NCBI GenBank assembly: GCA_913053875.1
Contig: CAJXGN010000012.1
Coordinates: forward strand, 18,869 to 82,868
DNA: 64,000 nucleotides
Direction of reading: 5' to 3'
DNA from: an uncultured Agromyces sp.
GTDB lineage: Bacteria > Actinomycetota > Actinomycetes > Actinomycetales > Microbacteriaceae
The position numbers were made by a program, and so were the translations under genes. Shown here one piece after another: positions 59,678 through 64,000 of this stretch. The notes beneath the pieces were generated by a model. That model had not been told where the DNA came from. It ran no database searches and saw nothing but the letters and a program-made list of their open reading frames with translations. Numbering within the stretch: the first letter of the stretch is position 1; each line of letters opens with the position of its first letter.

Positions 59678-59703
59678 ACGGATGCCGCGCCCGCGGCATC
59701 CGT
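59678..59703 (+). repeat. Hairpin with CGGATGCCGC stem between coaBC and metK
   Basis: An 11-base-pair stem (59678-59688 and 59693-59703) with loop GCCC. It shares its core stem with the hairpin at 21157-21181. It lies six bases after coaBC and 29 before metK, and may act as a weak terminator. Confidence 0.6.
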
Positions 59704-59732
59704 GCGCCACGAAGGGACATCGAACCAACCGC

Positions 59733-60869
59733 ATGAGCGAACTCCGCCTGTTCACCTCCGAGTCGGTCACCGAGGGACACCCCGACAAGATCTGCGACCA
59801 GGTCTCGGACAGCATCCTCGACGCGCTGCTCACCGTCGATCCGCACAGCCGGGTCGCCGTCGAGACGCTCGTGACCACGGGCCTCGTGCACGTCGCGGGT
59901 GAGGTGCGCACGACCGGGTACGTCGAGATCCCGGCGATCGTGCGCGAGCGCATCACGTCGATCGGGTACGACTCGTCCGACGTGTGGTTCGACGGCCGCT
60001 CCTGCGGCGTCTCGATCTCCATCGGCGGGCAGTCGCCCGACATCGCCGTGGGCGTCGCGGCCGACGTCGCCGACCCCGCGGCCGTCGCGGCCGCGATGGG
60101 CGAGGCCGTGCTCGCCTTCGGCGGCGTCGACCTGGTGGTCGGCGAGGCCTTCGGCATCAGCCGCGAGGCCCGCAAGGTGGCCGACGACTATCCCGAGATC
60201 GCCTTCCTGATGGGCGACCCCGGCGTCGAGCACGGCTCCAACTTCTCGGTCTTCGACAACTGGATCCACGAGCCCTGCTACCTGATGGGCGTGGTGGCCG
60301 GCACCATGACCAAGACCAACAAGATCGGCATGGTCGGCGGCTTCCCCATCGGCGAGGTGAACCGCCTGTTCCACGCCTTCATGGCCGGCGCCAAGTCGGT
60401 CAACCCCGATGTCGAGTTCAAGGTCTCCTTCATCGGCTCCTGGTACGACCCGCCGAAGGCCAAGGAGTTCGCCTTCGCCCAGGTCGAGTCCGGGGTTGAC
60501 GTGCTCTATGCCGAGCGCGCCGGTGTGGTCGATGCGGCCCGCGAGAAGGGCATCATCGCCTTCGGCAACGTGAACGACATGAACAAGCTGGAGAACGGCA
60601 CCGACGTGGTGGTGGCCTCGGCCCTGTGGCACATGGAGCCGGCCATCGACTACGCCATCGCGCAGGTCAAGGCGGGCAGCTTCAAGGCCGAAAACTACAA
60701 AGAGTGGACGATGATGAAGGCCGGCGGCGCCTCCCTCTCGCCCTTCTACGAGTTCGACGCCAAGATCCCGGCCGAGACCAAGGCCGATGTCGAGGCCCTG
60801 GCCGCCAAGATCAAGGCGGGCGAGATGGTCGTCGAGATCAACGACGACGAGCCGAAGTCCACGTTCTGA
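59733..60869 (+). CDS. Chimeric frame: metK N-terminus joined to BMP-family substrate-binding protein
   Basis: One frame of 378 residues made of unrelated parts. Residues 1 to about 105 are the start of S-adenosylmethionine synthetase ([40 protein letters not shown]). Residues about 106-136 resemble an SDR dehydrogenase segment ([26 protein letters not shown]). From about 132-136 on it is a basic-membrane-protein/PnrA-type nucleoside-binding protein ([33 protein letters not shown]) to the end. MetK lacks its ATP and methionine domains and the BMP part lacks its signal peptide, so neither can work. The following ABC genes fit the BMP part. A chimeric contig join is the best explanation. Confidence 0.85.
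   Translation: MSELRLFTSESVTEGHPDKICDQVSDSILDALLTVDPHSRVAVETLVTTGLVHVAGEVRTTGYVEIPAIVRERITSIGYDSSDVWFDGRSCGVSISIGGQSPDIAVGVAADVADPAAVAAAMGEAVLAFGGVDLVVGEAFGISREARKVADDYPEIAFLMGDPGVEHGSNFSVFDNWIHEPCYLMGVVAGTMTKTNKIGMVGGFPIGEVNRLFHAFMAGAKSVNPDVEFKVSFIGSWYDPPKAKEFAFAQVESGVDVLYAERAGVVDAAREKGIIAFGNVNDMNKLENGTDVVVASALWHMEPAIDYAIAQVKAGSFKAENYKEWTMMKAGGASLSPFYEFDAKIPAETKADVEALAAKIKAGEMVVEINDDEPKSTF
60045..60145 (+). other. Junction zone between actinobacterial and alphaproteobacterial-like sequence
   Basis: MetK similarity stops near 60045 (after SPDIA). BMP similarity begins by about 60140 ([19 protein letters not shown]). The roughly 90 bases in between read like part of an SDR enzyme. Codon use changes across the zone: downstream, CTG and GCC dominate and CGGATGC/GCATCCG motifs vanish. 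Confidence 0.7.
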
Positions 60870-60896
60870 TCGCACAGGTCTGCGGTTCCCCCAACT

Positions 60897-61001
60897 TGTC
60901 ATCCCGGACAAGCAAGCGTCAGCGCGCGCGATCCGGGATCCATGGCAGAGGCCGGACGCCTGGCCCCGCCATGGACCCTCGGGACAAGCCCGAGGGTGAC
61001 A
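60897..61001. repeat. Palindromic intergenic repeat of alphaproteobacterial type
   Basis: Outer arms TGTCATCCC (60897-60905) and GGGTGACA (60994-61001) and inner arms GATCCATGGC and GCCATGGAC pair across the element. A separate perfect hairpin CCCTCGGG/CCCGAGGG lies at 60976-60996. Elements of this wording (CCCGGACAAGC, GATCCGGGATCCATGGC) are common between genes of alphaproteobacteria, from memory. It fills most of the 194-base gap before the ABC ATPase gene. Confidence 0.7.
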
Positions 61002-61063
61002 GTTGAGGGGTGGCGTCGTCGGTGCGATGATCCGGCTGTGTTTGCCTGCGGGGGAATCTGGCA

Positions 61064-62638
61064 ATGCCAGAAGTCGATGAACCAGCGCGCGCCGGCGCCG
61101 AGACGGTGCTGCGCCTTGCCGGCGTCACCAAGCGCTTCGGCGGGCTGACCGCCAACGATGCCATCTCGCTGGAACTGAAGTCCGGTGAGATCCTGGCGCT
61201 GCTGGGGGAGAACGGCGCGGGCAAGACCACCCTCATGTCCATCCTCTTCGGCCACTACGTCGCCGACGAGGGCCATATCGAGGCCTTCGGCAAGCGCCTG
61301 CCAGCCGGCTCGCCCAAGGCCGCCATCGCCGCCGGCATCGGCATGGTCCACCAGCACTTCACCCTCGGCGAGAACCTCAGCGTGCTGGACAACATCCTGC
61401 TGGGCACGGAATCGCTCTTCGCGCCGCGCCAGAACACCGCCAAGGCGCGCAAGCGCATCGCCGAGCTGGCCGAACACTTCGGCCTGGCCGTCGACCCGAA
61501 GAAGCTGGTGAGCGACCTCTCGGTCGGCGAGCGCCAGCGGGTGGAGATTTTGAAGGCGCTCTACCGCGGCGCCCGCGTCCTCATCCTCGACGAGCCGACG
61601 GCCGTGCTGGCGCCGCAGGAGGTCGAGACCCTCTTCAAGACCCTGAAGACCATGGTGGCCGAGGGCCTCTCCATCATCTTCATCTCCCACAAGCTGAACG
61701 AGGTCATGGCCGTCGCCGACCGCGTCGCCGTGCTGCGCCTGGGCAAGCTGGTGGCGGAGTTCCCCATCGCCGAAGCGAGCAAGGAGAGCCTGGCCGAGGC
61801 CATGGTCGGCCGCGCCATCGAAATGCCGACGCGCGAGCCCCAGCCGCTCGGCCCGGTGGTGCTGCAGTTGGCCGGGGTCACGGTCGCGGGCGAACACGGC
61901 AAACCCTTGCTCGATGAGCTGCATCTGCTGCTCTGCGGGCGGGAGATCCTCGGCATCGCCGGGGTCTCCGGCAACGGCCAGGGGGCGCTGGCCGCCCTGC
62001 TCTCCGGCCTGCGGCTGCCCGACGAGGGCACCTTCGAAATCCTGGGCGAGCCGGTCAAGACGACCTCCCCGGCGGAGATGCTGCGCCGGGGCATCGGGCG
62101 CATTCCCGAGGACCGCCACGCCACCGGCGTGGTCGGTGACTTGAGCGTCGAGGAGAACCTGATCCTGGAAGCCGCCGGCAGCCCGCGCTTCTGCAATCTC
62201 GGCCTGCTGAAAGGCCGCGTCGTCCGGCGCAACGCCAAGGACATGATCGAGCGCTTCGACATTCGCGGCGCCGACCCGACCACCACCACCCGGGCACTGT
62301 CCGGCGGCAACATGCAGAAGGTCATCCTCGCGCGCGTCTTGAGCGAGCAGCCGAAGGTGATCCTGGCCAACCAGCCGACCCGCGGCCTGGACGTCGGTGC
62401 CGCCGCCAAGGTGCAGGAGCTGCTGTTCGAGGCGCGCGCTGAGGGGGCAGGAATCATCCTCATCTCCGAGGACCTGGAGGAACTGCTGCAGGTCTCCGAC
62501 CGCATCGCCGTGCTCTACCAGGGGCGGCTGTCGACGCCGGTGGCGGTGGAAAATGCCGACCTGAAGATCCTGGGCCTGCTGATGTCCGGCCACGGCGAGT
62601 TCGAGCAGCAGAAAGGAGCCCGCGGCCATGCGGCTTGA
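61064..62638 (+). CDS. ABC importer ATPase with two nucleotide-binding domains (nucleoside/sugar type)
   Basis: Protein of 524 residues. The first ATPase domain (about 15-245) has Walker A LLGENGAGKTTL near residue 46, signature LSVGERQR near 148 and Walker B VLILDEPTAVLAP near 168. The second (about 265-505) has a degenerate Walker A GIAGVSGNGQGAL, signature LSGGNMQKV and ILANQPTRGLD in place of a normal Walker B/Glu. This double, half-degenerate layout is typical of the ribose/YufO-type importers that work with BMP proteins. ATG at 61064 follows GGGGGA. It overlaps the first permease gene by 11 bases. Confidence 0.93.
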   Translation: MPEVDEPARAGAETVLRLAGVTKRFGGLTANDAISLELKSGEILALLGENGAGKTTLMSILFGHYVADEGHIEAFGKRLPAGSPKAAIAAGIGMVHQHFTLGENLSVLDNILLGTESLFAPRQNTAKARKRIAELAEHFGLAVDPKKLVSDLSVGERQRVEILKALYRGARVLILDEPTAVLAPQEVETLFKTLKTMVAEGLSIIFISHKLNEVMAVADRVAVLRLGKLVAEFPIAEASKESLAEAMVGRAIEMPTREPQPLGPVVLQLAGVTVAGEHGKPLLDELHLLLCGREILGIAGVSGNGQGALAALLSGLRLPDEGTFEILGEPVKTTSPAEMLRRGIGRIPEDRHATGVVGDLSVEENLILEAAGSPRFCNLGLLKGRVVRRNAKDMIERFDIRGADPTTTTRALSGGNMQKVILARVLSEQPKVILANQPTRGLDVGAAAKVQELLFEARAEGAGIILISEDLEELLQVSDRIAVLYQGRLSTPVAVENADLKILGLLMSGHGEFEQQKGARGHAA

Positions 62639-63677
62639 GCCCCGGGCGCACGTCCCCTTCTGGCTGAACGTCACCGCGCCGCTCGGCGCCATCGCGCTGG
62701 CCTTCGCCTTCTGCGCCCTGCTGATCCTCTGGGCCGGCGCGCCGATCGTGCCGGCCTACACCGCCCTGCTGAAGGGCGCCTTCGGCTCGACCTTCGCCCT
62801 CACCGAGACCCTGACCCGCGCGGCGCCGCTGATCTTCACCGGTCTGGCCGCCGCCGTCGCCTTCCGGGCCAAGCTGTGGAACATCGGCGGCGAGGGCCAG
62901 CTCTACGCCGGCGCCCTGGCCGCCACCTACTTCGGCACCGGGCTCATCACCCTGCCGCCGCTCCTGATGATCCCTCTGCTGTTCCTGGTCGGCGCCATCG
63001 CCGGCGGCCTGCTGCTGCTGGTCCCGGTCATCCTGAAGCTGAAGCTGCGCGTCGACGAGGTGGTCACCACCCTGCTGCTGAACTTCGTGGTCCTGCTCTT
63101 CGCCAACTACCTGCTGTTCGGGCCCTGGAAAGATCCGCTGGCGATGGGCTGGCCGCAGGCCGCGCCGATCATCGACGAAGGCATCCTGGAGCCGCTGGTG
63201 CCGCGCATGCGCCTGCACCAGGGTTTCCTTTGGGCCATCGCCTTCGCCGTCTTCGCCTGGGCCTTCATCCGCTTTTCCAAGTGGGGCTTCCAGATCCGCG
63301 CCGTGGGCCACAACCCGGAAGCCGCGTCCTTCGCCGGCGTTCCCATCGGCGCCACGGTGCTGCGCACGGCGTTGCTGTCCGGCGGCCTCGCGGGCATGGC
63401 CGGAGTCTGCGAGCTGGCCGGCCTGAAAGGCTACCTCACTCTCGATATCTCGCCGGGCTTCGGCTACACCGGCATCGCGGTGGCCATGCTGGCGGGCCTG
63501 CATCCCCTGGGCGTCATCGCCTCGGCCATCTTCATCGCCGCCATCTACAACGGCGCCGACGCCATGAGCCGGGCCATGTCGATCTCCAACTACCTGGCCG
63601 ACGTGCTGACCGCCACGGCCCTGCTGCTGGTGCTGGCGAGCGTGCTCTTCGTGCGCTTCCGGCCGCGGCTCAGATAG
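62628..63677 (+). CDS. ABC importer permease 1 (nucleoside/sugar type)
   Basis: Membrane protein of 349 residues with about nine to ten hydrophobic segments. RAAPLIFTGLAAAVAFRAKLWNIGGEGQ near residue 61 (in part) and FQIRAVGHNPEAASFAGVP near 220 are hallmarks of the BPD_transp_2/RbsC-like family, and the second is the ATPase contact loop. It corresponds to YufP/NupP of the guanosine importers. ATG at 62628 overlaps the ATPase gene end, implying coupled translation. Confidence 0.92.
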   Translation: MRLEPRAHVPFWLNVTAPLGAIALAFAFCALLILWAGAPIVPAYTALLKGAFGSTFALTETLTRAAPLIFTGLAAAVAFRAKLWNIGGEGQLYAGALAATYFGTGLITLPPLLMIPLLFLVGAIAGGLLLLVPVILKLKLRVDEVVTTLLLNFVVLLFANYLLFGPWKDPLAMGWPQAAPIIDEGILEPLVPRMRLHQGFLWAIAFAVFAWAFIRFSKWGFQIRAVGHNPEAASFAGVPIGATVLRTALLSGGLAGMAGVCELAGLKGYLTLDISPGFGYTGIAVAMLAGLHPLGVIASAIFIAAIYNGADAMSRAMSISNYLADVLTATALLLVLASVLFVRFRPRLR

Positions 63678-63689
63678 GGGACGGTGGCG

Positions 63690-64000
63690 ATGGACCTGCT
63701 CGAGATCTTCGTCACGCTGGGCTTCTGGGGCGCGCTGGTGCGCATGGCGACGCCGCTGATCTTCGGTACCCTGGGCGAGCTGATCTGCGAGCGCGCCGGC
63801 GTGCTCAACCTCGGCATCGAGGGCATCATGACCATGGGCGCCATGGTCGCCTGGATGTGGGTCTACCAGGGCGGCGACCTCTGGACCGCGGTGCTCTTCG
63901 CCGCCGCCTGCGGCGCGCTCTTCGGTCTGCTCCACGCCGTCTTCAGCGTCTACCTGGGCCTCTCCCAGCACGTCACCGGCATCGGCGTCACCCTGCTGGC
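63690..64000 (+). CDS. ABC importer permease 2 (3' end outside window)
   Basis: The first 103 codons of a membrane protein beginning MDLLEIFVTLGFWGALVRM. ATPLIFGTLGELICERAGVLNLGIEG (in part, from about residue 20) is the conserved start of the YufQ/NupQ-type permease, partner of the preceding gene. At least three membrane segments are visible. ATG at 63690 is 12 bases after the previous stop. With the ATPase, first permease and BMP remnant it forms the usual bmp-ATPase-permease-permease order. Confidence 0.9.
   Translation, partial: MDLLEIFVTLGFWGALVRMATPLIFGTLGELICERAGVLNLGIEGIMTMGAMVAWMWVYQGGDLWTAVLFAAACGALFGLLHAVFSVYLGLSQHVTGIGVTLL

Noticed and set aside
59673..59732. SAM riboswitch before metK
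   Set aside because: The gap is only 60 bases and contains one simple hairpin, with no multi-helix junction.
59733..60869. A natural MetK-transporter fusion as a new SAM-sensing importer
   Set aside because: The MetK part lacks the residues needed to bind ATP or methionine, the BMP part lacks its export signal, and composition changes at the join. A chimeric assembly is simpler.

Overview
The window is high-GC bacterial DNA with two different origins. From position 1 to about 60.04 kb it reads as a continuous chromosome segment of an actinobacterium. It is most likely a member of the Microbacteriaceae, perhaps close to Agromyces. The grounds are the high GC, frequent GTG/TTG starts, an actinobacterial mIHF domain, DUF3000 and DUF349 genes, and gene order of the thrS-HIT-pdx-yebC-ruvCAB-yajC-secDF-rel and aro-efp-nusB-pyr-carAB-pyrF-gmk-rpoZ-coaBC type. 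From about 60.14 kb to the end the sequence looks alphaproteobacterial (codon choice, repeat type and gene content). It carries a BMP-type nucleoside/sugar ABC importer. The two parts meet inside one open frame: the first third of metK runs into a short SDR-like stretch and then into a BMP substrate-binding protein. I read this as a chimeric join in the assembly, not a natural gene.

Layout. 0-2.9 kb: fatty-acid beta-oxidation pair fadA/fadB (fadB cut by the window edge). 3-8.7 kb: RNase D, a DUF3000 protein, an alpha/beta hydrolase, SufE with a sulfurtransferase, and a ZapE-type ATPase. 8.7-12.4 kb: an ammonium transporter behind GlnR-like boxes, then two membrane proteins. 12.4-12.9 kb: four tRNA genes (Val-CAC on the minus strand; Gly-GCC, Cys-GCA and Val-GAC on the plus strand). 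13-15.4 kb: an exported GH87-like beta-helix enzyme and a 329-base spacer with two inverted repeats. 15.4-22.3 kb: thrS, a HIT protein, and a vitamin B6 region (pdxY, pdxR, pdxS, pdxT). 22.4-31.1 kb: yebC, ruvCAB, yajC-secD-secF and rel. 31-33.9 kb (minus strand): an AbiEi-like protein, a DUF349 protein and a membrane cyclophilin. 34-46.5 kb: rarA, rpsD, a small membrane protein, alaS, ruvX, mltG, aroE-aroC-aroK-aroB, aroQ, efp and nusB. 46.5-48.5 kb: a DsbA-like lipoprotein and a convergent glycosyltransferase. 48.5-59.7 kb: pyrR-pyrB-pyrC-(membrane protein)-carA-carB-pyrF, an mIHF-guanylate kinase fusion, rpoZ and coaBC. 59.7-64 kb: the metK/BMP chimera and the ABC importer genes.

Most of this is housekeeping. 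The aro genes make a tightly coupled chorismate cluster. The pyr genes make UMP and are preceded by an RNA hairpin that fits PyrR control. RuvABC, RuvX and RarA handle recombination and stalled forks. YajC/SecD/SecF assist protein export. Several genes have a -10 hexamer 6-7 bases before the start codon, which suggests leaderless transcripts. I found no CRISPR array, prophage, insertion sequence or defence island. I found no convincing new multi-gene system. The observations most worth following are the chimeric metK frame, the mIHF-Gmk fusion, and the candidate operators next to pdxR/pdxS and the GH87-like gene.
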